A DNA stretch of 64,000 bases from contig DDTD01000008.1 of NCBI GenBank assembly GCA_002344005.1, forward strand, positions 1 through 64,000, given 5' to 3'. Origin of the DNA: Ignavibacteria bacterium UBA2373. GTDB lineage: Bacteria; Bacteroidota; Ignavibacteria; Kapaibacteriales; UBA961. The position numbers were made by a program, and so were the translations under genes. Within the stretch, counting starts at the first letter, position 1. Every line of letters starts with the position of its first letter. This document shows, piece after piece, positions 8,571-17,339 of the stretch. Under the pieces are notes generated by a model. The model did no database searches, was not told the DNA's origin, and saw only the letters and a list, made by a program, of their open reading frames with translations.

Positions 8571-11417
8571 TTAATGTGCTTCATCCCAATTTTTTCCTAT
8601 GCCGGCTTCAACCAACACCGGTACATCACCAAGAGGCAAAGCATCCTGCATTGTTTCAACTACCAATGATTTCATGAGTTCAATCTCATCATTGGGCACT
8701 TCAAATACCAATTCATCGTGGATTTGCAATAACATGAGCGAATGCACTTTTTCTTGTTTCATTCTCTTATGCACTTGAATCATGGCAATTTTCATCATAT
8801 CGGCAGCCGTGCCTTGTATCGGCATATTGATGGCGGCACGCTCTGTGGATTGCCTGATGGTGGCATTGTTGCTATTGATATTGCTGAAATATCGTCGTCT
8901 GCCGCATAATGTTTCTGCATATCCTTTGCTGCGTACCGATTCCAATGTGGTATCAAAATATTGGCGAATACGCGGATAATTGGTAAAATATTGATCAATA
9001 ATTGTTTTGGCTTCTTTGCGCGAAATACTTAATTGTTGCGCTAAACCAAAACTGCCTTGACCATACATAATCCCAAAATTGACGGTTTTTGCTATGCGCC
9101 TTTGCGATGAAGAAACTTCCGATAATGGCACAGAAAATAATTTTGCTGCTGTGGCAGAATGAATATCCAAACCATGTTGAAAAGCATGTATTAATGTTTC
9201 ATCACGGCTGATATATGCCATAATCCGTAATTCAATTTGCGAATAATCACATGATAATAACACTGCATTTTTTGTGTCGGATGGAATAAATGCACGGCGG
9301 ATGGAACGTCCCAATGCTGTACGAATGGGAATATTTTGCAAATTGGGTTCCACAGAAGATAATCGTCCCGTGCCTGCTATCGTCTGATTATATGTCGTAT
9401 GAATTTTTCCCGTATGGGGATTGACCATTTTCGGTAATGCTTCTACGTATGTGGACTGTAGCTTTTGTAATTGACGATGTTCCAATATCATACCTGCAAC
9501 AGGATAATCCGCTGCCAATTCAGATAATACGGAAACATCTGTGCTATAGCCTGTTTTTGTTTTTTTACCTCCGGGGATTTTTAGTTTATCAAATAAAATT
9601 TCCCCGACTTGTTTGGGTGAGTCAATATTAAATTCTTGCTCGGAAATAAGAAATATATCTTTCCGTAAACGCTCGACTTCCGTTTTAATCATCGCCGATA
9701 TTTCGCTTAATGCTTCGGTAGTTATTTTTATGCCATTATATTCCATTTGTGTCAGCACTTCCGACACCGGAAATTCTATTGTTTCTGCTAAGGTCAGTAA
9801 ATTATTTTTTTCTAATTCGGTATAAAGAATATTGCGCAGCGTTATAGTCACATCCGCGTCCTCGGCAGCATATTCTGCGACTTTCTCTAACGGAGCATCT
9901 TTCATGGAGCCATTTTTTTTCTCACCGATTAATGTGGTGATGGAAATGGGTGAATAACTCATCCATCGCAAAGCAAGTGCATCCATATTATGGGGCTTAT
10001 CCGCATCAAGTAAATAACTTGCCAGCATGGTATCAAAACCGACGGGCGAGACAACAACATCATAACGTCGTAAAATTAATGCATCAAATTTTAAATTTTG
10101 TCCGATTTTTGGTACATTAGGATTTTCAAGAAAAGGGCGCAGACGTTGAAGCACAGTATGGACTGACATATAATCGGAAGAATATTCGGCGGCGGATTCT
10201 TGCACCTCAAATAAAGAATGTTGAGCATCAGTATTGTGTATTTCTTCCCTATCGGATACGGGAATATACCATCCGGTATTTTCTTTTGTTGAAAGTGCAA
10301 TTCCCACAATGTCACATTGCATAGTATTCAGCGATGTTGTTTCCAAATCCACACATAGTTGCGTGCAGTGAGAAAGCTCATCAATCAATCGCTGCATATC
10401 ATCATTATGGAGTACGGTATAATAGGAATGAGGACGGGATTCGATGGTCAGTACAGGTGGTTTTTCTTGTTCAACACTATGAGGCATCGCAATGGGAGAT
10501 TCAGCACCAGTCTTTGCAGCAATAGCTGTCACAGAAAAATTCTTTTGCTTACGCCAACGTTCACGTAAGGAAGCCATGCCCAATTCAGCAAAAAGACCAT
10601 CAAGCCCTTCGGAAGATTGCTCCCCGCGAATACAATCATCAAGAGATAATCCGAGCGGTACATCGGTGTGGATAGTCACCAATTCCTTAGACAAGTATGC
10701 CATATCTTTATGGTCGGTCAAATTTGCTTTTACTGCCTTTTTTGTGATGGAATCCACATTTGCATAGACATTATCCAATGAGCCATATTCCGTTATCAGG
10801 GACAATGCCGTCTTTTCACCTATGCCCTTTACTCCGGGCACATTATCCGAGCTGTCACCTTGCAATGCCAGCACATCAATGACTTGTTGCGGATACACAC
10901 CAAAAACTTCGCGTACTTTTTCCGCATCGAACACATCATAATCGGAGCTGCTGCCCTTTGACGGGCGATACACTTTCACATAGTCATTCACCAATTGGAA
11001 ATAGTCCTTGTCGGAGGTTATACAAATCGCATCCATTTGTGCTTTACCTGCATACGTGGCAAGAGTACCGATAATATCATCGGCTTCAAAACCCGGCATT
11101 TCGATTCTTCTAATACCTGCCAAATCAATAACTTGTTTAATACGAGCTAATTGCGGCACAAGTTCTTCCGGAAATGCTTGCCGATTTGCTTTATACAAAT
11201 CATAACGTTGATGGCGAAAAGTGGGTTCCTTCGTATCGAATACAGCGGCAATATACATCGGCGACTCACGCTCAAGCAATGTTGCCAATATATTGCTCAC
11301 GCCAAATACTGCCCCTGTGGGTTCACCACTCGGACTTTGAAAACCCATACGCATCATAGCATGGTAAGCACGGAACACAAGTCCCATCGTGTCTATTAAA
11401 TATAATCTGTTATTCAT
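8571..11417 (-). CDS. polA: DNA polymerase I
   Basis: A 948-residue full-length family A polymerase, which fills gaps and removes RNA primers in replication and repair. In order: a 5'-3' exonuclease/FEN domain (from LYLIDTMGLVFRAYHAM, with DSSDNVPGVKGIGEKTA), a 3'-5' exonuclease domain that looks active (DLETTSLNT, IGQNLKFDALIL, YAAEDADVT), and the polymerase domain (DYSQIELRIMAYIS, RRIAKTVNFGIMYG, LLQIHDELVFEVP). The ATG at 11417 is chosen because the exonuclease consensus starts right there; the frame runs 47 codons further with no homology. It is divergent from the THUMP methyltransferase gene. Confidence 0.97.
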   Translation of the reverse strand: MNNRLYLIDTMGLVFRAYHAMMRMGFQSPSGEPTGAVFGVSNILATLLERESPMYIAAVFDTKEPTFRHQRYDLYKANRQAFPEELVPQLARIKQVIDLAGIRRIEMPGFEADDIIGTLATYAGKAQMDAICITSDKDYFQLVNDYVKVYRPSKGSSSDYDVFDAEKVREVFGVYPQQVIDVLALQGDSSDNVPGVKGIGEKTALSLITEYGSLDNVYANVDSITKKAVKANLTDHKDMAYLSKELVTIHTDVPLGLSLDDCIRGEQSSEGLDGLFAELGMASLRERWRKQKNFSVTAIAAKTGAESPIAMPHSVEQEKPPVLTIESRPHSYYTVLHNDDMQRLIDELSHCTQLCVDLETTSLNTMQCDIVGIALSTKENTGWYIPVSDREEIHNTDAQHSLFEVQESAAEYSSDYMSVHTVLQRLRPFLENPNVPKIGQNLKFDALILRRYDVVVSPVGFDTMLASYLLDADKPHNMDALALRWMSYSPISITTLIGEKKNGSMKDAPLEKVAEYAAEDADVTITLRNILYTELEKNNLLTLAETIEFPVSEVLTQMEYNGIKITTEALSEISAMIKTEVERLRKDIFLISEQEFNIDSPKQVGEILFDKLKIPGGKKTKTGYSTDVSVLSELAADYPVAGMILEHRQLQKLQSTYVEALPKMVNPHTGKIHTTYNQTIAGTGRLSSVEPNLQNIPIRTALGRSIRRAFIPSDTKNAVLLSCDYSQIELRIMAYISRDETLIHAFQHGLDIHSATAAKLFSVPLSEVSSSQRRIAKTVNFGIMYGQGSFGLAQQLSISRKEAKTIIDQYFTNYPRIRQYFDTTLESVRSKGYAETLCGRRRYFSNINSNNATIRQSTERAAINMPIQGTAADMMKIAMIQVHKRMKQEKVHSLMLLQIHDELVFEVPNDEIELMKSLVVETMQDALPLGDVPVLVEAGIGKNWDEAH

Positions 11418-11442
11418 TGATATTGAGTAGATAAATGAGTGG

Positions 11443-11450
11443 CAAAAATA
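11443..11450 (-). promoter_or_regulatory. Possible polA promoter -7 element
   Basis: Reads TATTTTTG on the minus strand, matching the Bacteroidota -7 consensus TAnnTTTG, 26 bases upstream of the polA ATG. I see no good TTTG -33 element at the right distance, so this is tentative. Confidence 0.35.
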
Positions 11451-11614
11451 CGCAGTCATTGGTCGTAACCGATGGAAGTTGTTCCTTTTTATTATCCCAA
11501 GCTCCGTTTTATCCTGTATTTTTGAATATATATACACAGTGAGCAGCAGAATGCTCATTGCAAGAATGAGCCGTAAACAAAGTACGGTATTATCAAATAC
11601 AGAAAGAACATGGA

Positions 11615-12769
11615 ATGAAAAAATCGCGGATATTAGTCACGTGCCCCAAAAGAATGACACTGTATGTACGCCAAGAATTACAGGAGTTAGGGTATCCCAT
11701 TATGTATGAATCAATGGCTGGAGTGTTTACTGAAGGTACTTTACACGATACCATGATACTTAATCTTCGGATGCGCACTGCCAGCAGGATTTTACTATTA
11801 TTAAAAGAATGTGAGTGCGACTCTCCGGCGGATTTATATTATCACACGTCAAAAATTGCATGGGAAGATATTATTCCCGACAAAAACGGGTATGTCAGTG
11901 TTATTTCTGCCGTTGATACGCCATCCATTGACAATACGCAATTTGCTAATGTGAAATGTAAAGATGCCATTGTTGACCGTATTCGCCAAAAAACAGGAAA
12001 AAGACCTGATTCCGGTTCAGACAATGACTATACCGTTATTTTTCTTTATTGGAAGGATACCGAATGTTGTATTTATTTAGACACTTCCGGCACACCATTA
12101 TCTCGACGAGGCTACAGAATGATGCCCCATTCTGCCCCGATGCGAGAAACCTTAGCAGCAGCAACGGTGCTTGCCACACGATGGGATAAACAATCATCCT
12201 TTATCAACCCTATGTGTGGCAGTGGCACACTTGCCATTGAAGCGGCACTTATTGCAACACAGCGTGCTCCGGGATTATTACGACCTAATTTCGGATTCAT
12301 GCATGTACAAGACTATAATCATCAAGAATGGATAGCATTGCGTGAAAATGCCGAAAGTGCTATTATTCCATTTGAGAGCAGAATTATTGCCAGTGATCGT
12401 GACACAAAAGCGGTACAAGCTACTCGCGAAAATGCCAAAAAGGCAGGGGTTGCGCATCTGATAAAAGTATCGCGTTGTGATTTTAGCGAAACAGAGATAC
12501 CCCATGACAATGGTATTATTATGCTTAACCCTGAATATGGTAAACGCCTTGGCGATGATGAAAAATTATTGGCAGAATATCAACGTATCGGTAATTTTTT
12601 CAAGCAACAATGCAGTGGCTATATGGGATATATATTTACAGGCAATTTAGAACTTGCTAAACATGTGGGGTTAAAAGCAAAACGACGAATTGAATTCTTT
12701 AATGCCGATATTGATTGTCGTTTGCTTGAGTTTGAACTCTATGAAGGGAAAAAACACATTAATTCATAA
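11615..12769 (+). CDS. THUMP-domain RNA guanine-N2 methyltransferase (RlmL/YpsC type)
   Basis: A 384-residue class I methyltransferase with an N-terminal THUMP RNA-binding region (about 1-160) and a C-terminal Rossmann domain. The SAM-binding motif is clear (INPMCGSGTLAIEAALIA), and the conserved RRGYR and APMRETLAAA segments of the RlmL/YpsC/TrmN group are present. Relatives methylate guanine N2 in 23S rRNA. Motif IV reads NPEYGKRLG where most relatives have NPPYG(E/D)R; the Pro-to-Glu change next to the catalytic loop is unusual unless it is lineage-specific. Divergent from polA; yjdM follows on the same strand about 80 bp later. Confidence 0.85.
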   Translation: MKKSRILVTCPKRMTLYVRQELQELGYPIMYESMAGVFTEGTLHDTMILNLRMRTASRILLLLKECECDSPADLYYHTSKIAWEDIIPDKNGYVSVISAVDTPSIDNTQFANVKCKDAIVDRIRQKTGKRPDSGSDNDYTVIFLYWKDTECCIYLDTSGTPLSRRGYRMMPHSAPMRETLAAATVLATRWDKQSSFINPMCGSGTLAIEAALIATQRAPGLLRPNFGFMHVQDYNHQEWIALRENAESAIIPFESRIIASDRDTKAVQATRENAKKAGVAHLIKVSRCDFSETEIPHDNGIIMLNPEYGKRLGDDEKLLAEYQRIGNFFKQQCSGYMGYIFTGNLELAKHVGLKAKRRIEFFNADIDCRLLEFELYEGKKHINS

Positions 12770-12776
12770 AAAAACG

Positions 12777-12784
12777 TATCTTTG
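12777..12784 (+). promoter_or_regulatory. Possible -7 promoter element upstream of yjdM
   Basis: TATCTTTG (followed by CA) is a full match to the Bacteroidota -7 element and lies 66 bases before the yjdM ATG, just past the methyltransferase stop. The -33 region is not convincing. Confidence 0.4.
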
Positions 12785-12850
12785 CAATAAGCATCACGAT
12801 TGAGTCGCTTCAGTAATTAACAGAAAAAATCATTATAGCAACATTTTATT

Positions 12851-13189
12851 ATGTCACAACTTTTACCTTGTCCGCAATGTCATTCAGAATTTACCTATGC
12901 CGTTGATACATTAATGATATGCCCGGAATGCTATTATGAATGGAACCAGGAAGCACTTACCGAGGATACTTATTCAGCCAAAGTGCTTGATTCAAATGGT
13001 AATGAACTCCATGATGGTGATACCATTATTGTCATCAAAGATTTACCTGTAAAAGGTGCACCAAAACCTATAAAATCGGGCACGAGAGTGAAAAACATAC
13101 GACTTACCGATGGTGACCATAATATTGATTGTAAAATTGAAGGATTTGGCTCTATGTCATTAAAATCGGAATTTGTGAAAAAAGCATAA
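12851..13189 (+). CDS. yjdM: YjdM/PhnA-family zinc-ribbon protein
   Basis: A 112-residue protein of the YjdM (PhnA) family. It has an N-terminal zinc ribbon with two Cys-x2-Cys knuckles (CPQCHSEF and CPECYYEW) followed by the family beta-barrel (SAKVLDSNGNELHDGDTI, KDLPVKGA, KSGTRVKNIRL). The family name came from an E. coli phosphonate locus, but there is no evidence here for phosphonate use and its molecular role is unclear. Length matches the family. It converges with the GIY-YIG gene. Confidence 0.9.
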   Translation: MSQLLPCPQCHSEFTYAVDTLMICPECYYEWNQEALTEDTYSAKVLDSNGNELHDGDTIIVIKDLPVKGAPKPIKSGTRVKNIRLTDGDHNIDCKIEGFGSMSLKSEFVKKA

Positions 13190-13253
13190 AGATAGTTTTG
13201 ACAGATACTATATATTATTATATTGAGTACAAATTATTGATATAAAAGTATGA

Positions 13254-14105
13254 TTAACTTTCATTCAATTCGATTTCTTTTAGGGTTTTTCCGTCCTTGT
13301 GTTTCCATTCTACAAGTCCATTTGCATTTCTGCCTAAAACAATAGTCGCTGCTGATGATGGAGTGCTAAAAATACAATCTTCGGAAAACTCGAGAAAATC
13401 GCCTTTATCAATAAGCAACCCATCATCTATGAGATTTTGCCGTAAAGAAATATAATTTGGGGTCATTGATGCTACTATTGTACCGGCAGCTCGTGAATTT
13501 TTAAAGACAAGAAATCCGTCAGATGTCTGTTCGCCATACGCATCGGCACCTCTCACTGCTTTGATATAGAGGACAGCACCCCTCTCTTTTGAAATGGTTT
13601 GTCGTTTTTCATCAAACACTTTGTGTCCGAGAGTATTGACAAGCATTTTGATATACTCAATGAACTCTTCCATTTCTGCCCTATCTGATTCAGAAATTGA
13701 AGATTGTGTTGGAATAATAGAATTATCAAGTTTGTAACGATTTGCAGATTTTGCTATTTCATGAAGTCTGTTTTCCAAATACTTTATATGCGCTTTATTA
13801 AGATTTTCATCTTTACTTATAAAAATAATTGCTTCATTCCAAAAATCTTTTTGGGTTAAGTGTTGATTTAACCTCTTTAATATTGATTCACTCTCACCAA
13901 TATACACCATATCTTTGTCATCATCATTTTTTCCAAACAACAAATAAACACCTGTATTTGTCAAATCATCTCGATCTGTACAGTCTTTAATTTTAATACG
14001 AGGTATTTTATATGCTTTACCTGACCAATTAGAAAGTTCACAACTCATCCTTCCATTGGGATCTCCATCAATCAGAAATATTTTTATTGTTTTACCGAAT
14101 TTCAT
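13254..14105 (-). CDS. GIY-YIG nuclease family protein with DUF4357 domain
   Basis: A 283-residue protein. The N-terminal half carries a GIY-YIG-like core in variant form (GVYLLFGKND then MVYIGESESILKRLNQH, with KAHIKYLENRLHEIA supplying the metal-binding Glu). The C-terminal ~60 residues match DUF4357 (SPNYISLRQNLID, ending LVEWKHKDGKTLKEIE). GIY-YIG/DUF4357 proteins are common solitary accessory genes, sometimes near restriction or defence loci, and their substrate is not known. No methyltransferase or other restriction gene is adjacent. Confidence 0.8.
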   Translation of the reverse strand: MKFGKTIKIFLIDGDPNGRMSCELSNWSGKAYKIPRIKIKDCTDRDDLTNTGVYLLFGKNDDDKDMVYIGESESILKRLNQHLTQKDFWNEAIIFISKDENLNKAHIKYLENRLHEIAKSANRYKLDNSIIPTQSSISESDRAEMEEFIEYIKMLVNTLGHKVFDEKRQTISKERGAVLYIKAVRGADAYGEQTSDGFLVFKNSRAAGTIVASMTPNYISLRQNLIDDGLLIDKGDFLEFSEDCIFSTPSSAATIVLGRNANGLVEWKHKDGKTLKEIELNES

Positions 14106-14236
14106 ATTGCTTCTCTCAGTGTTTAAAATAACTCAAAATTAAAGATAGTTTCTCCACTATATAATTCTCATTATAGCTTTTCACTAAAACTATAAAACTT
14201 TTCTTTACAACCCAAATAGTTGAAAATAATATTGAA

Positions 14237-14680
14237 CTATGTAAAAGAATATGTGAAATGTCTTGCGAGCATTTCATTGCTATATGCTGTTTTTCTGTAA
14301 AATGATACTGCTTCCACATCTTCTTCTTCTGCCTCAACATAGGCGGCATCGAAACCATTTTCTTCACAAAAGTGACACACTTCGGCAATAAGTGATTTTC
14401 CTAAGCCCTGCCCCTGATACTCGGGCGCAATGCCGACATCATACATATATGCCAAAGGTTTTGTGCTGTAATATTGATGTAAAACATACATCGTCAGACC
14501 TCCGACAATCTCACCATCAATGATTACCACAAATGCCATAAAATTAGGGTTAGAAAGTAGTCCTTGTAGATAGTTTAACGAAGGAATCTTTATATCATGT
14601 TCAAAAACTACTGTGAAAATCTCAACAAGTTTTCTAAAATCCTTAACTTCATTACTTTCAAGTTTTATTATCTGTATCAT
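14237..14680 (-). CDS. GNAT acetyltransferase, AAC(3)-I-like
   Basis: A 147-residue GNAT-fold acetyltransferase. The acetyl-CoA pyrophosphate loop is in motif A (YQGQGLGKSLIAEV), preceded by AYMYDVGIAPEY. The arrangement (GGLTMYVL, then YMYDVGI, then YVEAEEED, VSFYRKT) resembles aminoglycoside 3-N-acetyltransferase type I. Many chromosomal relatives have unknown substrates, so drug resistance should not be assumed. It lies 26 bp downstream of the PaiB-like gene on the same strand, probably co-transcribed. Confidence 0.75.
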   Translation of the reverse strand: MIQIIKLESNEVKDFRKLVEIFTVVFEHDIKIPSLNYLQGLLSNPNFMAFVVIIDGEIVGGLTMYVLHQYYSTKPLAYMYDVGIAPEYQGQGLGKSLIAEVCHFCEENGFDAAYVEAEEEDVEAVSFYRKTAYSNEMLARHFTYSFT

Positions 14681-14706
14681 TTTCGCTATTTCCTATCAAC
14701 ATACTA

Positions 14707-15375
14707 TTATGAATCAAATTTTGCGCTGTCCCATTCAAGACCTTCCGGAAAAAGCTCTGTTATTCTTTTTTCCATTTCCTCAGCAATTATTCTACTTTGC
14801 TCTCCTTGCTGATTCAGATGTGCAATAATATTCATATAACTCTTTTTATCTCTATTCTGGCTTAACTTAAAAACATTATCAATGTTGTCAGCTTTTATTT
14901 CAAACCCAACAATTGCAGGCATCATTTTAGCTAAAAAAGTTTCGGGAAGATTATCAAAAATTGTGACAGACTCTGTATTTCCTTTTTCAAATTTTAAGGT
15001 CAATTTCCGCATAAATGCTACTAATTCATCATCAGACATAAATGTAACTTGACCTGAAATATGCACACTCATATAATTCCATGTTGATCCTATATGAGGA
15101 TAATCATACCACGTAGCACTCACATAACAATGAGGTCCGGTAAACACAGCCAAAGCATGAGAATTTTCGACAAATGCCTTATGATGATCTGTATTGCGCA
15201 TTATATGACCTTGAACAATTAATTCTCCATTGCGTTCTTCAAAGAGCAAAGGTATTTGAGTTGCAACCTGTACGCCATTGAGGAAACTGCCGGTCACAAA
15301 AGCAAATGGATATTCTTCCATAAAATCTAACAATTTTTGTTTATCACGTTCCTTGAAATATGAAAAATTATACAT
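14707..15375 (-). CDS. PaiB-family FMN-binding protein
   Basis: A 222-residue member of the PaiB/FMN-binding split-barrel family (FMN_bind_2). Conserved segments: EYPFAFVTGSF near the N-terminus, GHIMRNTDHHKAF, FTGPHCYVSATWYD and TWNYMSVHISG. In Bacillus subtilis, PaiB is a regulator paired with the acetyltransferase PaiA. The ATG at 15375 starts at the normal family N-terminus (MYNFSYFKERD); the longer frame adds 12 residues. The GNAT gene follows directly, giving a PaiB-acetyltransferase pairing, although that GNAT resembles AAC(3)-I more than PaiA. Confidence 0.85.
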   Translation of the reverse strand: MYNFSYFKERDKQKLLDFMEEYPFAFVTGSFLNGVQVATQIPLLFEERNGELIVQGHIMRNTDHHKAFVENSHALAVFTGPHCYVSATWYDYPHIGSTWNYMSVHISGQVTFMSDDELVAFMRKLTLKFEKGNTESVTIFDNLPETFLAKMMPAIVGFEIKADNIDNVFKLSQNRDKKSYMNIIAHLNQQGEQSRIIAEEMEKRITELFPEGLEWDSAKFDS

Positions 15376-15438
15376 GCAATTATGAATAGAGTGATAGAAT
15401 ATATTATACAACTTTTATTATGGCAGAAACTGTTAATT

Positions 15439-15828
15439 CTAAGGCACCATTTTTCCATATATGGTTCCAAGATCTACTAATTTCTGTTTGTCGGCATCAA
15501 TAACTTTAGCAAAGATATTACAAGCATCAAGACCTTTGCCTTCGCCATAATATATGCCAAAACAATTTGCTGTTTTAGAACGTGTAGGTGAAGAAGGTCC
15601 AAAGACCACCTCTCCGGGCTCTGTAAATACTGATGCATTTTCTTGAATAATATCCAGCGTCGGCACATCGTTTATCCAGATTTCTTGTCCTGAGACGCGA
15701 GCATGATAAAATGCCCGGGTAAAGGGTAAAAGAGAAAGGAATGCCTGCGATGTTATCGGTGCGGGCTCTGTATAACACTCAAAGGTAATTTCCTCATTTT
15801 CAGGTGTTGTAATGATAAATCCTATCAT
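15439..15828 (-). CDS. DUF3830 (cyclophilin-like fold) protein
   Basis: A 129-residue protein matching the DUF3830 family. The N-terminal strand carries TEPAPITSQAFLSLLPF, then HARVSGQEIWIND, ENASVFTEPGEVVFGP and NCFGIYYGEGKGLD. The family adopts a cyclophilin-like barrel, but the residues needed for prolyl isomerase activity are not established for it, so the function is unknown. It sits in a minus-strand run of small genes about 60 bp upstream of the PaiB-like gene. Confidence 0.75.
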   Translation of the reverse strand: MIGFIITTPENEEITFECYTEPAPITSQAFLSLLPFTRAFYHARVSGQEIWINDVPTLDIIQENASVFTEPGEVVFGPSSPTRSKTANCFGIYYGEGKGLDACNIFAKVIDADKQKLVDLGTIYGKMVP

Positions 15829-15928
15829 AATACTTTACGATACATATAATTATAAATAAACCATAGAATTATCTTCGCGCTCTCATAGTATATAGTAGCT
15901 CCATAAAATTTTTCGTAGAGATAATAAT

Positions 15929-16348
15929 TCAATGTGTTTCTACATAATGCTTAAAATTATCTAATATTGCTTGCCACCCTGCACGTTGCAATTCTATTGG
16001 ATTCTCCTGATCAATATCGAAGGTAATTTCTACTTCCGTTGCATCCTCCCCAACCTGATGAAATAATACATGAACAGTTCTATGATTAGGCATCGTGTAG
16101 ATAAACTTTTCACCGTCAACAATCTCATTGTAAACAGCTTCAAAATCAAAACCGAAGCTGCCATCTTTTGCTTCCATACGTGCAGAATAGAGTCCACCAA
16201 CTATCATATTATTGGATGCACTTGGACAATGCCAATCATCGGAGGCAAAATTCCAATGGATTATATTTTCCGGCTGGGTATAATAGTTCCATACCTTTAT
16301 TTTGTCTGCATTAACAGTTGCTCGAATAGTTATTGTATTTTCACTCAT
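15929..16348 (-). CDS. SRPBCC/AHSA1-type ligand-binding protein
   Basis: A 139-residue START-like (SRPBCC, AHSA1) protein. Recognisable landmarks: the N-terminal ATVNADKIKVWNYYTQPENIIHWNFASD region, the YSARMEAKDGSFGFDF strands, and the C-terminal helix RAGWQAILDNFKHYVE. Proteins of this group have a hydrophobic cavity and bind small ligands or help protein partners; no specific ligand can be inferred. A well-spaced promoter-like site lies about 170 bases upstream. Confidence 0.85.
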   Translation of the reverse strand: MSENTITIRATVNADKIKVWNYYTQPENIIHWNFASDDWHCPSASNNMIVGGLYSARMEAKDGSFGFDFEAVYNEIVDGEKFIYTMPNHRTVHVLFHQVGEDATEVEITFDIDQENPIELQRAGWQAILDNFKHYVETH

Positions 16349-16709
16349 AGGAAATATTGAATGGTATAAAAATGTATGTGTATTTCATTTTTCTCATAAT
16401 GATATTTATCTCTCAAAACTTAGCCACTTCATATCAAGAATATCATAAATGTAATAAATAATATATTTTCTCAACTATGTTAAGTAATCACGCCAATGTA
16501 TATCATTTCTTTCCTCAAAACTACAAATTTTATACAGAACATCCAAAAGGTATGGCGATAGACAAGATAATTTCGAGATTAATCATATAGCTATTTGTAA
16601 GTTTCTTAGAGAATTGATGCAAGAATCTTGATTAATCTACAAATAAACTTATCATATATTTTAGATTAGTAAAAAAAGATTGACATAGATTACATTTGTA
16701 AAAAAGACC
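16349..16709. other. AT-rich intergenic region with a promoter-like site
   Basis: About 360 bases without a plausible gene, between the SRPBCC gene and the membrane-protein gene, both on the minus strand. The sequence is strongly AT-rich. The only structured signal I find is the promoter-like pair at 16516-16547. No hairpin followed by a T-run is evident. Confidence 0.45.
16516..16547 (-). promoter_or_regulatory. Bacteroidota-type promoter, probably for the SRPBCC gene
   Basis: On the minus strand, TTTG (16547-16544), a 20-base spacer, then TAGTTTTG (16523-16516), a full match to TTTG-N19/20-TAnnTTTG. If used, the transcript would have a leader of roughly 160 bases before the gene starting at 16348. 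Confidence 0.5.
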
Positions 16710-17228
16710 TCACTCCACTGTATATCTATGAAACAACTTTTGTCGTAGAATATGTGCAATAAAAGCCAAGCAGAGCCCAAACATAAATGAATGCCAATCC
16801 CCCCAAAGAATATATTTCCAATACACTACTTGAACAAGTATCAATAAAGAACTGTATCGCAGCCAAGGATTATACCACCATCCATAGCAGGTGTAGGCAA
16901 GAAATAATGTATGACCACTGAAAAGCAACACACCGAATGAATCATAGCCACGTAATATAGATAATAAAATCACAGACATATCAATCAAAAAACATATCAA
17001 TGGAATAGCGTTCCGACGATGCGATATTTCATTGAACCAAAGAACACAGTATAGTTCTATCGGAATATTGTAAAGTATGGAATCTCGACGAAAAAGCCAT
17101 TCATCAACATTCACCCACATATATATCGCCCTTGCAAGGATAACAACAGCAGAACAGAAAAGAAGCATACGCATTCGTGGGATAGTAAGCCAGCGTGGTA
17201 GAATGTCTGCGAATGTTATTCTGTGCAT
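16710..17228 (-). CDS. Multi-pass inner membrane protein, unknown function
   Basis: A 172-residue hydrophobic protein with about five membrane segments (MLLFCSAVVILARAIYMW, IELYCVLWF, LICFLIDMSVILLSILRG, LLFSGHTLFLAYTCYGWW, LLILVQVVYWKYILWG, with a final helix near the C-terminus). A SGHTLF segment recalls the SGH of PAP2 phosphatases, but the other PAP2 motifs are absent, so I do not assign that function. The C-terminus ends in a basic stretch (RQKLFHRYTVE). Confidence 0.6.
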   Translation of the reverse strand: MHRITFADILPRWLTIPRMRMLLFCSAVVILARAIYMWVNVDEWLFRRDSILYNIPIELYCVLWFNEISHRRNAIPLICFLIDMSVILLSILRGYDSFGVLLFSGHTLFLAYTCYGWWYNPWLRYSSLLILVQVVYWKYILWGDWHSFMFGLCLAFIAHILRQKLFHRYTVE

Positions 17229-17339
17229 ACTTTTCGAAAAATCATAATATAGCGAATAAAGTAACCTTATTATTGAAAAACAATACTATAAGAACAGCAA
17301 TAGAGAGCGGACATTCAACAAACAGTTACATCATTATAT

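Noticed and set aside
16710..17228. PAP2 phosphatase because of a SGHTLF segment
   Set aside because: The upstream KxxxxxxRP and downstream SRxxxxxHxxxD motifs are absent; the protein is simply a multi-pass membrane protein.
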